NCBI GenBank assembly: GCA_036823295.1
Contig: DAISGD010000029.1
Span: 1-41,770, forward strand
Length of the DNA stretch: 41,770 bases
From: UBA4742 sp002403895
GTDB lineage: Bacteria > Actinomycetota > Acidimicrobiia > Acidimicrobiales > Acidimicrobilacustridaceae
Direction of reading: 5' to 3'
This document shows, piece by piece, positions 32,121 through 40,117 of this stretch; within the stretch, counting starts at the first letter, position 1, and each line of letters opens with the position of its first letter. Below the pieces are notes generated by a model that saw only the letters and a program-made list of their open reading frames with translations, searched no databases and was not told the origin of the DNA. Made by a program: the position numbers and the translations under genes.

Positions 32121-32287
32121 GCGATTCGGTCCGGAACCCTTGCCAAACGTGTGTCGGCTCGCTCCACTCACCCGAGCGAACTCCTTCGGCACGAATCTCG
32201 AACAGCGGCTGGTGCTCGCTCTCGACATCAATCAGCGAGCTGAGGACGTGCCCCTCGTTGTAGCCTCGGTTGTGCCCTAGTAGACGC

Positions 32288-32899
32288 TCAGCAGCGCGTG
32301 ATTTCGAAGCTGTGCGGCGGACCCAGATCCGTGTTGGGTGTGGTGTTGCTGTGCGACACATCGAGGACACGAAGCGTGGTGCCGTCGGCCGCGGCCCCAG
32401 AGAAGTGGAACGTGTCATGAAACACCTGATTGTTCTTGTTGAAGCTGCCGCCGAACCAGTAGGTGATCTTGCCGACGAACGGTGCGACGTTCGGATCGGA
32501 TGGCCCAGTGATCACCGGGTTGTTGGGGTCGGTGACGTCCACGCTGCTCGGGGGATAGGCCGTGAGGGTGGCATCGCCGGTAAAGGTCGTCGTGAACCAG
32601 CCGTCTCCCGCGTTGTTGATGATCGAGTGCTCGACGCCGTTGCCGGTGGCAACGATGGTCACAAAGTCGGTAGTCACAAACGCGGGGCATGACGGGGCAC
32701 TGGAGAATGGCGTCCCAACCATGTTGATGTCGCTGAAGTGTGCGGTTTGATTGCACGGCGTGAAATCCGTGATGCCGCACGTGAACGCCGAAGGCGGCAC
32801 CGGAGCAGCGCTAGCTCCCCCGGCACCCACCAGAACGGCCCCTAATGCCATCGTCAGCGCGACAGCACCCAAACGTCGAATCAGCAGTTCGATCCGCAT
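32288..32899 (-). CDS. Small secreted protein of unknown function
   Basis: A 203-residue protein with a clear signal peptide (LGAVALTMALGAVLVGAGG, cleavage around ASAAP). The mature part is rich in Thr, Asn, Phe and Gly with repeated short beta strands (FTTTFTGDATLTAYPP, ITYWFGGSFNKNNQVFHDTF). It has four cysteines, one at the very C-terminus (EITRC), that could form two disulfides. I recognise no family, and a beta-sandwich is a guess. GGAGGGGG lies close before the ATG. Its promoter region is lost in the assembly gap 18 bp upstream. It is convergent with the secreted repeat protein, and in the 167-bp spacer between them I see no convincing terminator. Confidence 0.75.
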   Translation of the reverse strand: MRIELLIRRLGAVALTMALGAVLVGAGGASAAPVPPSAFTCGITDFTPCNQTAHFSDINMVGTPFSSAPSCPAFVTTDFVTIVATGNGVEHSIINNAGDGWFTTTFTGDATLTAYPPSSVDVTDPNNPVITGPSDPNVAPFVGKITYWFGGSFNKNNQVFHDTFHFSGAAADGTTLRVLDVSHSNTTPNTDLGPPHSFEITRC

Positions 32900-32917
32900 T
32901 CGTTCCCCCTCCGCCCC

Positions 32918-33017
32918 NNNNNNNNNNNNNNNNNNNNNNNNNNNNNNNNNNNNNNNNNNNNNNNNNNNNNNNNNNNNNNNNNNNNNNNNNNNNNNNNNNN
33001 NNNNNNNNNNNNNNNNN
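32918..33017. other. Assembly gap of 100 N
   Basis: A placeholder run of exactly 100 N of unknown true length. It lies between the divergent small secreted protein and the acetyltransferase and hides both promoters, and possibly more genes. Confidence 0.97.
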
Positions 33018-33039
33018 TTGACCCTGCGATCCTTCAGGG

Positions 33040-33558
33040 GTGCCCATCGAGATTCGCACATCTCGCCCTGATGACGGTCCGATGCTTCAGGAGATCGAGC
33101 GACTAGCGGGCGAACGGTTCCGGTCGGTGGGCCTGGACAGCGTGGCCGACGACGAGCCGGATTCGATAGAAGTCCTCGGTGACTACGCCATCGCCGGCCG
33201 GGGCTGGGTTGCTGTCGACGGGTCAGATCGCCCGGTTGGGTACGCGGTCGTCGATGTCCTAGATGGGGGGGCCCACATCGAACAGATCAGCGTTCGACCG
33301 GATCACCAAGGTGTCGGCGTGGGTAGCGCCCTGATTGACCGAGCACGCGGGTGGGCACAGGAGACAGGCAGGCTGGCAGTCACCCTCACGGCGTTCGTCG
33401 ACGTTCCCTGGAACGGCCCCCTCTACGCGCATCTTGGGTTCGACGTGATCCCCGAGGACGAGATCGGCCCCGAGTTGCGCGCCGTTCGAGATGCCGAGTC
33501 GGCCCACGGCCTCGATCCAGCCAGACGGGTCTGCATGCGCCTCAAGCTCGACGGATGA
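33040..33558 (+). CDS. GNAT-family N-acetyltransferase
   Basis: A 172-residue single GNAT domain that should transfer an acetyl group from acetyl-CoA to an amine. IEIRTSRPDDGPMLQEIER opens the fold, WVAVDGSDRPVGYAVVD forms the central sheet, and HIEQISVRPDHQGVGVGSAL is the acetyl-CoA pyrophosphate-binding motif A (R-x-x-G-x-G/A). ARGWAQETG and PWNGPLYAHLGFDVIP complete motifs A and B. The start is GTG at 33040, 22 bp from the gap. A longer N-terminus reaching into the gap cannot be excluded, though the fold starts normally here. The substrate is unknown. The gene is convergent with the amidase gene. Confidence 0.88.
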   Translation: MPIEIRTSRPDDGPMLQEIERLAGERFRSVGLDSVADDEPDSIEVLGDYAIAGRGWVAVDGSDRPVGYAVVDVLDGGAHIEQISVRPDHQGVGVGSALIDRARGWAQETGRLAVTLTAFVDVPWNGPLYAHLGFDVIPEDEIGPELRAVRDAESAHGLDPARRVCMRLKLDG

Positions 33559-33586
33559 CCCCACACGCTGGCCGGGTGACCGTCTC

Positions 33587-33604
33587 AGGCGGCGTCTGTC
33601 GCCT
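33587..33604 (+). terminator. Weak hairpin after the acetyltransferase gene
   Basis: AGGCGGC and GTCGCCT pair over 7 bp (one G-T) around a 4-nt loop, 28 bp after the acetyltransferase stop, in the convergent spacer. No T run follows. Confidence 0.3.
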
Positions 33605-33669
33605 CGTTGAAGTTGGGCGGCCTCACCGCGGACTTTCCCGCGAGGCATCCTGCTGTTGGTCCCGTCACG

Positions 33670-35688
33670 TCAAGGGAAGCGGATGACGCCGGGGGAGTCC
33701 GTCCCGTCCCCGTTCCAGTCACCCACGATGGCGTGGTCATCGGGGTTGCCGTAGGCGAAATTCAGGTCGGCCACGGACTTGCCCAGCGTGTTGGTCAGGA
33801 ACCAGAGCCCGTTGCGCACGATACCGGGGGTGTCGGTGCCGTTGCCGTCCCAGTCGCCGACGATCGGCTTGTCGGTCGGGTCGCCATAGCCGAACATGGT
33901 GTCGGCTATGGGCTTCGCCAGGCTGTCGACGAGGTACCACGCCCCGTTGCGCACGATGCCGGGGGTGTCGGTGCCGTTGCCGTCCCAGTCGCCGACGATC
34001 GGCTTGTCGGTCGGGTCGCCATAGCCGAACATGGTGTCGGCTATGGGCTTCGCCAGGATGTTGACGAGGTACCACGCCCCGTTGCGCACGATACCGGGGG
34101 TGTCGGTGCCGCTGCCGTCCCAGTCGCCGACGATGGGCTCGTCGGTCGGGTCGCCATAGCCGAAGACCTTGTCGGCGGTGGGCTTGCCGATGGTGTTGAC
34201 CAGGTACCACGCCCCGTTGCGCACGATGCCGGGGGTGTCGACGCCGTCGCCATTCCAGTCGCCGCAGATGGGTACGTCGCCGGGGTCGCCGTAGCCCACC
34301 GTCCGAGTCGGATCACCGCCGGTGGGATCGTCGGTCAGGTACCAGATGCCGTCGCGGTAGGCGCCGGGGGTATCGCGACCATCGCCGTTCCAGTCGCAGA
34401 GCAGGCGCGTGCCGCCGGGTAGGTGATAGCGGGTTGTGGCTTCGGCGATGCCCGTGGCCAGTTGGTTGGAGACGAGCAGGTCGAATTTCATCTGCACCCA
34501 TTTGGCCGTGGCCCGAGCCCGAATCTCGTCGAGGCGGGGGTAGAGGAAGTCGCCGGGGCAGCCGGTGAGGCCGACGTCCCGATGGCCGATGACCGAGGCC
34601 AACACGACGTGGGTGCCCTCGACGTAGCGATCGGTGGCCCGGATCCGGTAGTCGGCCGCTCCGGAGGGGTTCACGCCGTGGATGTAGAGCTTCCACCCGA
34701 TCAGGTCGCCGACGCTGTCCACCATGGCCTGGGGCGGCGAGGCGGTGCTGAAGTCGCCGAGGGTCACGATCCCGGTGGTGCCGGTGTTGGCCCCCAGGGC
34801 GTGGCCGCCGATGACGGTCGAGGTGATCCCCCCGCCCCGGGCCTCCCACACACCACCGAACTTGTCGACGGCGAAGTTGTAGGCGATGTCGTTCCATCCC
34901 CGCGTGTCCTGATGGAAGGCCTGGATCGAGCGCAGGATGGCGGGGACGTCAGCCGGGGAGTACACGTTCTGCGTCACCGAATGATGGACGACGGCGTGTT
35001 CCACGCTGCGGGCGTAGTCGTAGGCCTCCTTGGGAGGCCGGGCGCCCCACGACGAGCGGGGGTTGATGACCGGCCGATTGGCGTCCGGCGTGCTCGCGGT
35101 CGCCACCGGTGGATCGACCGTGACCGGTGCCCGCGTGGTCTTCTCCCGGGCGAGGTGCACGGTGAGGGCCGAGGAGCCGGCCGGCAGGCTGATCTCGTAG
35201 CCGTCGGAGGGTCCGAACCAGACCCCCTCGGTGGTGGGTCTCCCGTGGGTGGCTTTCGCCGCTCGGCGTGCCTCGGCCGAGTCGGGGTCGGGGGCATCGC
35301 CACCGTCGAAGTCGAGCTCGGCCCAGTCACTCCAGGTGTCCCCGTGGCGGACCCGGACGAGCGCTCCGGTGCCGCGGGGGGTCTCGGCCGAGATGCCGAG
35401 AAGGGTGAACGCGGCGATGCCGACCGAGGTCGCTCGGAGGCGCCCGGGCTGGCTGGCCTGGGCCTGGAGCTGGGCCTGGAGGGGTGCGAGGGGACGTGCG
35501 GGAGCCGACGTGGTGTCCGCCCCGGCGCCGGTCGGAGTGGCACTCAGCGCCGGGGTCTCCGAGTCGATGTGGGTGGACACGCGGGCGGCGTAGGCCGGGG
35601 CCGGGCCGAACACGACGCCTCCGGTCGTGAGCACGAGGGCTACCGCGCTCAGGGTGAGGAGTCTCGAGGCACGGGGGAAGCAGAACAT
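33670..35688 (-). CDS. Secreted N-acetylmuramoyl-L-alanine amidase (PGRP-type) with C-terminal repeat module
   Basis: 672 residues with a signal peptide (LLTLSAVALVLTTGGVVFG, cleavage after AYA). An N-terminal region (about 90-195) includes WSDWAELDFDGG, as in actinobacterial PGRP amidases. The catalytic amidase_2/PGRP domain spans about 205-400. SSWGARPPKEA opens it, zinc ligands are suggested by AVVHHSVTQN, VIGHRDVGLTGCPG supplies a second His and the Cys, and WNDIAYNFAVD is typical. It should cut the bond between muramic acid and the stem peptide. The C-terminal module starts near residue 415 (LLCDWNGDG, ICGDWNGDG) and has six units, the later ones nearly identical 45-residue repeats. The GH25 gene lies upstream on the same strand with a 111-bp spacer. 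Confidence 0.92.
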   Translation of the reverse strand: MFCFPRASRLLTLSAVALVLTTGGVVFGPAPAYAARVSTHIDSETPALSATPTGAGADTTSAPARPLAPLQAQLQAQASQPGRLRATSVGIAAFTLLGISAETPRGTGALVRVRHGDTWSDWAELDFDGGDAPDPDSAEARRAAKATHGRPTTEGVWFGPSDGYEISLPAGSSALTVHLAREKTTRAPVTVDPPVATASTPDANRPVINPRSSWGARPPKEAYDYARSVEHAVVHHSVTQNVYSPADVPAILRSIQAFHQDTRGWNDIAYNFAVDKFGGVWEARGGGITSTVIGGHALGANTGTTGIVTLGDFSTASPPQAMVDSVGDLIGWKLYIHGVNPSGAADYRIRATDRYVEGTHVVLASVIGHRDVGLTGCPGDFLYPRLDEIRARATAKWVQMKFDLLVSNQLATGIAEATTRYHLPGGTRLLCDWNGDGRDTPGAYRDGIWYLTDDPTGGDPTRTVGYGDPGDVPICGDWNGDGVDTPGIVRNGAWYLVNTIGKPTADKVFGYGDPTDEPIVGDWDGSGTDTPGIVRNGAWYLVNILAKPIADTMFGYGDPTDKPIVGDWDGNGTDTPGIVRNGAWYLVDSLAKPIADTMFGYGDPTDKPIVGDWDGNGTDTPGIVRNGLWFLTNTLGKSVADLNFAYGNPDDHAIVGDWNGDGTDSPGVIRFP
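33811..34215 (-). repeat. Tandem 135-bp repeats in the amidase gene
   Basis: Three successive 135-bp units (33811-33945, 33946-34080, 34081-34215) encode 45-residue repeats. The first two differ at only 3 of 135 positions by eye, and the third is more diverged. This points to a recent in-frame duplication. Confidence 0.85.
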
Positions 35689-35799
35689 GGGGTCGTCCTG
35701 GGATCAGAGGGGGCTCGGCGACCGGTCCTATGGTCGGGGTCGGGGTCGGCCGTCTTGGTCATCGGCATCCCGGGCCGGTGACCGAAGGAGAATCCCCGC

Positions 35800-37290
35800 T
35801 CAGAACGTCGGTCGTACAACCCCGATGCTGGTGGGGCCACCGGCCAGCCACCGCCCGGTCACGGGGACGTCGCTGGGCTCGCCGTAGCTGGCCACGAGGT
35901 CCGCGGTGGGCTGGCCGACGGTGTTGACCAGGTACCACCATGCGCCCCGCTTGATGCCGACCCCGTCGTGCCCGGAACCGTTCCAGTCGCCCACCACCCC
36001 GACGTCACCGGGGTTTCCGTAGCCGAACGAGGTATCGGCGATGGGTGGTCCCGCCTGGTTGACGAGGTACCACAGCGTCCCTCGCTTGACCCCAGGGGTG
36101 TCCTTCCCGTCCCCGTTCCAATCGCCGACCAACGGGACGTCGGTGGAGTCGCCGTAGCTGAACGTCACATCCGCGGTCGGCTTGCCCATGGTGTTGACCA
36201 GATACCAGCCCCCTCGGCGCACCACGCCCGGGGTGTCCCTGCCGTCGCCGTTCCAGTCGCCGCACACGGGGAGGTCCCCCGGTCCGCCGTAGCCGAAGTC
36301 GAGCTGGGAGAGCCCGCCGGTGGTGGCGTCCGTGGTGTACCAGGTGCCGTTCACGAACACGCCGGGAGTGTCGATGCCGTCGCCGTTCCAGTCGCACATG
36401 AGCGTCGTGCCGCCGGCGGGGGCGGCGTACACATAGGTGTGATCGGCGATGCCCGAGGTGGGGGAGTTGCGCAGGAACAGCTGGGGTCGGCCTGACGCGC
36501 TGCCGCTGATCTCAGCCAATTTGGCAAGGCTGCAGCAGAAGCGGCTGATGTCCACGTTGCCCGTGATGCCGGGGACGGAGCCGGTGCTGGTGTATTGCCA
36601 GAACATCCACGAGGTCCAGCCGCCAGGAAGGGGTAGGGGATCGGCGGCACTGGTCCAACGGGCGATCCACAACGGGTAGGTGCTGAGGCTCGTGGTGTTG
36701 GCCAGCGCGCTCGTCCAAAACCCGGGGCTGACGTAGATCATGGGCAGCCGGCCGGTGAGTTGTTGCACCGTCGACAGCCACGTCGCGGTCCAGGCGGTGA
36801 GGTCGGCGGCATTGAGGCCACCGGTGGCCTCCAGATCGAGGACCGGTGGGAGGTCGAGCGCTCCGTGAAGCGCCCCGGTCACCCCGACGAACTGGCGGGC
36901 CTGGTCGCCGGCGGTGCTGACGGGAAGTGCCGGCCGGCCGAAGTGGTAGGCACCCCGATAGAGCCCTGCTCCTCCGGCCCCGGCGAAATCACCGGCGAAA
37001 TAGGGATTGGTGTAGGGAGGATTCGTCCCGTTGATGCCCTCGGTGGCTTTGACGAAGGCGAACGTCTTGCCCGAGCCGGCGACGGCCGACCAGTTGATGG
37101 CGCCCCCGGTGTGTTGCCAGCTGGACACATCCGGCCCCATGAAGAACCCGGTTCCGACTGCGTTGGGAGTAACGGCGGCCGCGATCGTCGGCGCGGCTGG
37201 GACGGCTGACGCGGGGATTGCAGCCAGGCTGAGACCGACCACTATGGCCAACAACACCGCCACCGCGGTGCTTCGGATGGGGTGGCTCAT
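35800..37290 (-). CDS. Secreted GH25 muramidase with C-terminal repeat module
   Basis: 496 residues with a signal peptide (AVAVLLAIVVGLSLAAIPAS). The GH25 lysozyme domain (about 45-250) has the catalytic set GPDVSSWQ and PPVLDLEATGG, plus FAFVKATEG, YRGAYHFGRP, YVSPGFW, PLWIARWT, FWQYTSTGSVPGI and the terminal VDISRF. It should hydrolyse the muramic acid-glucosamine bond. The C-terminal module begins LFLRNSPTSGIADHTYVY and runs through Cys-bearing units (LMCDWNGDG, VCGDWNGDG). Further units with DTPGVKR and WWYLVNT follow, closing with VTGRWLAGGPTSIGVVR, almost the same closing text as the protein at 30438. GAGGAG lies 8 nt before the ATG. The gene is divergent from rmlA across 59 bp. Confidence 0.94.
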   Translation of the reverse strand: MSHPIRSTAVAVLLAIVVGLSLAAIPASAVPAAPTIAAAVTPNAVGTGFFMGPDVSSWQHTGGAINWSAVAGSGKTFAFVKATEGINGTNPPYTNPYFAGDFAGAGGAGLYRGAYHFGRPALPVSTAGDQARQFVGVTGALHGALDLPPVLDLEATGGLNAADLTAWTATWLSTVQQLTGRLPMIYVSPGFWTSALANTTSLSTYPLWIARWTSAADPLPLPGGWTSWMFWQYTSTGSVPGITGNVDISRFCCSLAKLAEISGSASGRPQLFLRNSPTSGIADHTYVYAAPAGGTTLMCDWNGDGIDTPGVFVNGTWYTTDATTGGLSQLDFGYGGPGDLPVCGDWNGDGRDTPGVVRRGGWYLVNTMGKPTADVTFSYGDSTDVPLVGDWNGDGKDTPGVKRGTLWYLVNQAGPPIADTSFGYGNPGDVGVVGDWNGSGHDGVGIKRGAWWYLVNTVGQPTADLVASYGEPSDVPVTGRWLAGGPTSIGVVRPTF

Positions 37291-37336
37291 GGGCGAGGCT
37301 CCTCGTCGGGACGGGTGAGGGTGGCCGGTGCGGTGC

Positions 37337-37342
37337 TAGACA
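37337..37342 (+). promoter_or_regulatory. Putative leaderless -10 box of the rml operon
   Basis: TAGACA ends 7 nt before the rmlA ATG, with no Shine-Dalgarno between. It is the weakest match to TAnnnT, since the last base is A. Confidence 0.3.
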
Positions 37343-37349
37343 CCCCTCA

Positions 37350-38456
37350 ATGAAAGGTCTCATTCTGTCAGGCGGCGCCGGAACGAGGCTTCGCCCCATC
37401 ACCCACACCAGTGCCAAGCAACTCGTCCCCGTTGCCAACAAGCCCATCCTGTTCTACGGGATCGAGGACATGGCCGAGGCGGGCATCACCGAGATCGGCA
37501 TCATTGTGGGTGACACCCGGGCCGAGATCATGACGGCCGTGGGTGACGGGTCCGACTGGGGGGTGAACGTCACCTACATCGGCCAGGACGCACCCCTGGG
37601 CCTGGCGCATTGCGTCCGCATCGCCAGGGACTTCCTCGGTGACGACGATTTCGTGATGTACCTGGGCGACAACATGCTCCAGCAGGGGCTGGCCGAGTTC
37701 ATCGGGCGGTTCGAAAAGGACCGACGGGCTGGCCTGGAACCGACCCTGGACGGCGAGCACCGGGAGCCGGTTGCGCAGATCCTGCTGTGCCCGGTGCCCG
37801 ACCCGCAGCGCTTCGGGGTGGCCGAAGTCGACGATGCCGGCCACGTGATCCGGCTGCTGGAGAAGCCCGACGAGCCGCCGTCCAACCTCGCCCTGGTCGG
37901 CGTGTACCTGTTCACGCCGGTCATCCACCAGGCCGTGACCGCCATCGAGCCCTCGCCTCGGGGTGAGTTGGAGATCACTGACGCCATCCAGTGGCTCATC
38001 GACCACGGCTACCGGGTCCGCCACGAGGTCGTGGACGGCTGGTGGCTCGACACCGGCAAGAAGGACCCGCTGCTGGAGTCGAACCGTCGGGTACTCGAGA
38101 CGATCGAGCCCCGGGTGGATGGCACGCTCGACGAGGACTCGTCCGTCGACGGCCGGGTGGTGATCGAGGCGGGGGCCGAACTGGTCAACTCGACGGTGCG
38201 GGGCCCCGCCATCATCGGGTCCGGTACCCGGGTGGTGAACAGCTACATCGGACCGTTCACCGCGGTGGCCAACGACTGCGAGATCGTGGATTCCGAGGTC
38301 GAGCAGTCGGTGGTGCTGGAGCACACCCGGATCGTGGGCGTCCCCCGCCTGTCGGACTCGTTGCTCGGCAAGTACGTCGAGGTTCACCGGTCCGATTCCC
38401 GGCCGCGAGCGACCCGTCTCATGCTGGGCGACCACTGCAGCGTCGACCTGGAGTAG
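37350..38456 (+). CDS. rmlA: Glucose-1-phosphate thymidylyltransferase, long form
   Basis: Makes dTDP-glucose from dTTP and glucose-1-phosphate, the first step to dTDP-L-rhamnose. The N-terminal nucleotidyltransferase signature is GLILSGGAGTRLRPITHTSAKQ cut across residues 3-24. The metal Asp lies in YLGDNMLQ, and EKPDEPPSNLALVGVYLF and WWLDTGKKDPLLE are further family marks. At 368 residues it is longer than the classic 290-residue RmlA. After residue about 250 it continues into a left-handed beta-helix tail (VVIEAGAELVNSTVRGPAIIG, GSGTRVVNSYIG), as in the long StrD/TIGR01208 type. A 30-residue insertion near residues 130-155 is unusual. It is first in an rmlA-C-B-D operon and divergent from the GH25 gene. 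Confidence 0.93.
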   Translation: MKGLILSGGAGTRLRPITHTSAKQLVPVANKPILFYGIEDMAEAGITEIGIIVGDTRAEIMTAVGDGSDWGVNVTYIGQDAPLGLAHCVRIARDFLGDDDFVMYLGDNMLQQGLAEFIGRFEKDRRAGLEPTLDGEHREPVAQILLCPVPDPQRFGVAEVDDAGHVIRLLEKPDEPPSNLALVGVYLFTPVIHQAVTAIEPSPRGELEITDAIQWLIDHGYRVRHEVVDGWWLDTGKKDPLLESNRRVLETIEPRVDGTLDEDSSVDGRVVIEAGAELVNSTVRGPAIIGSGTRVVNSYIGPFTAVANDCEIVDSEVEQSVVLEHTRIVGVPRLSDSLLGKYVEVHRSDSRPRATRLMLGDHCSVDLE

Positions 38457-38510
38457 GTGTCGCAGCTCCGGGTTCCAGCGAGACGGGGAAGCCCCCGGCG
38501 CTGGTCGACT

Positions 38511-38516
38511 AGCCTC
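38511..38516 (+). promoter_or_regulatory. Putative leaderless -10 box before rmlC
   Basis: TAGCCT ends 9 nt before the rmlC ATG, in the 69-bp space after rmlA. It could give an internal promoter. Confidence 0.35.
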
Positions 38517-38525
38517 CCTGCGACC

Positions 38526-39092
38526 ATGGCCACCGTGATCGAGTCCGACGTCATTGCCGGGGTGTACCTCGTGGACCCCACGATCCATGGAGACGAACGG
38601 GGGTACTTCGTCGAGACGTACCGCCGGGAGTGGTTCCCTCAGGGTCGGGAGATGATCCAGGGCAACCGCGGTGACCGTCAGGCCGGAGCCATCGTCGGCT
38701 TGCACTACCACCTGCACCAAGCGGACTACTGGTACGTCCCGTTCGGCACCGCCCGGGTGGTGCTGCACGACCTGCGCCAGGGCTCACCCACCGACGCGGC
38801 CACGCTCACCATCGATCTAGGCCGCCAGGCCGACGGGACCCACAGCCATCGTGGTGTGTTCATCCCACCGGGCGTGGCCCACGGGTTCGCGGCGCTGACC
38901 GACCTGACCATCACTTACCTGGTCGACGGCTACTACAACCCGGCCGACGAGTGCGGGGTGGCCTGGGACGACCGGGCCGTGAAGGCCGACTGGGGCCTCA
39001 CCGACCCAACCCTGTCGGCCCGTGACCAGCAGAATCCTCGCCGGGCCGACCTCGACCCGATGTTCCAGCCCCACTACGGACTGCGCCCCTGA
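38526..39092 (+). CDS. rmlC: dTDP-4-dehydrorhamnose 3,5-epimerase
   Basis: Third step in dTDP-L-rhamnose synthesis, epimerising C3 and C5 of the 4-keto sugar. At 188 residues it has the cupin fold of the family. DERGYFVETYRREWFP holds the substrate Arg. The catalytic His sits in AIVGLHYHLHQADYWYVPFG, which is somewhat different from the common GLHYQ form. VLHDLRQGSPT and RGVFIPPGVAHGFAAL follow, then YLVDGYYNPADECGVAWDD, which includes the catalytic-region Tyr/Asp. The start at MATVIESD is fixed by family alignment. It lies 69 bp after rmlA and 52 bp before rmlB on the same strand, so one operon is likely. Confidence 0.92.
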   Translation: MATVIESDVIAGVYLVDPTIHGDERGYFVETYRREWFPQGREMIQGNRGDRQAGAIVGLHYHLHQADYWYVPFGTARVVLHDLRQGSPTDAATLTIDLGRQADGTHSHRGVFIPPGVAHGFAALTDLTITYLVDGYYNPADECGVAWDDRAVKADWGLTDPTLSARDQQNPRRADLDPMFQPHYGLRP

Positions 39093-39144
39093 GTCACGGA
39101 TGGCCGTTCGCCGCGGCCTGGCGGGGTCTGCGAGGATGGCGCCC

Positions 39145-40101
39145 ATGAAATTGTTCGTGACCGGCGCCGCCGGGTTCATCGGATCCAACTACGTGCGGCA
39201 TGTGTTGGCCGAGACCGATGACGAGGTCACGGCCTATGACGCCCTGACCTATGCCGGCAACCTTTCCACCTTGCGCGATGTCGACGACAGCCCGCGATAT
39301 CAGTTCATCAAGGGCAATATCGGCGACCGGTCCACCCTCGAGGAGGCGATGGCCGGTCACGACGCCGTCGTCCACTTCGCCGCCGAGAGTCACGTGGACC
39401 GATCCATCATCGGTCCCGACGACTTCGTCCACACCAACTGCTTCGGTACCAACGTGGTGCTCGACACGGCGCGCAACCTCGAGATCGGCCGGGTGATTCA
39501 CATCGGCACCGACGAGGTCTACGGCTCGGTGGAGGTGGGCTCGTCGACCGAGACCGACCCGCTCGAGCCTCGCTCGCCGTACTCGGCCTCGAAGGCCGGC
39601 TCTGATCTCATCGCCTTGTCGTACTTCTCGACTTACGACGTGCCCGTCAGCGTGACCCGCTGCACCAACAACTTCGGGCCCTATCAATACCCCGAGAAGG
39701 CCATCCCGCTGTTCACCACCAACCTGCTCGACGGCAAGAAGATCCCGCTCTACGGCGACGGGCTCAACGAGCGGGACTGGCTCTACGTCGATGACCACTG
39801 CCGGGCGGTCCACCTCGTGCTGACGGATGGGACCCCAGGCGAGATCTACAACATCGGCGCTGGCAACGAGACCGCCAATCGCGACCTGGTCGACAAGGTG
39901 CTGGCGTTGGTGGGAGCCGACGACACCATGATCGCCTACGTCACCGACCGCCTCGGCCATGACCGGCGCTACTCGGTCGACATCGCCAAGATCACCGCCC
40001 TGGGCTGGACCAAGCAGCGCTCGCTGGACGAGGCCCTCGAAGAGACCGTGAACTGGTACCGCGACAATCGTTGGTGGTGGGAACCCCTCAAAGGTTCCTG
40101 A
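39145..40101 (+). CDS. rmlB: dTDP-glucose 4,6-dehydratase
   Basis: Second step of the rhamnose pathway. An extended SDR enzyme of 318 residues using bound NAD+. The N-terminal GAAGFIGSNYVRHVL binds the cofactor. FAAESHVDRSIIGPDDFVHTN is diagnostic for RmlB, THR/Asp/Glu catalysis lies in GTDEVYGSVE, and the Tyr-Lys pair is represented by SPYSASKAGSDL. RCTNNFGPYQYPEKAIPLF and LNERDWLYVDDHCRAV complete the signature. The start at MKLFVTGAAG is chosen from the motif. GAGGATGG just upstream could serve as ribosome site. The gene sits between rmlC and rmlD. Confidence 0.96.
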   Translation: MKLFVTGAAGFIGSNYVRHVLAETDDEVTAYDALTYAGNLSTLRDVDDSPRYQFIKGNIGDRSTLEEAMAGHDAVVHFAAESHVDRSIIGPDDFVHTNCFGTNVVLDTARNLEIGRVIHIGTDEVYGSVEVGSSTETDPLEPRSPYSASKAGSDLIALSYFSTYDVPVSVTRCTNNFGPYQYPEKAIPLFTTNLLDGKKIPLYGDGLNERDWLYVDDHCRAVHLVLTDGTPGEIYNIGAGNETANRDLVDKVLALVGADDTMIAYVTDRLGHDRRYSVDIAKITALGWTKQRSLDEALEETVNWYRDNRWWWEPLKGS

Positions 40102-40117
40102 CCCCGGAAGGAAGTCA

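Noticed and set aside
32068..32418. Minus-strand frame with protein-like text (HNRGYNEGHVLSSLIDVE) in the spacer after the secreted repeat protein
   Set aside because: No start, no recognisable family, and it overlaps real genes at both ends. It may be a remnant, but I cannot support it.
33811..34215. Tandem repeats as a CRISPR array
   Set aside because: The units are contiguous, 135 bp, in frame and coding. There are no spacers and no cas genes.
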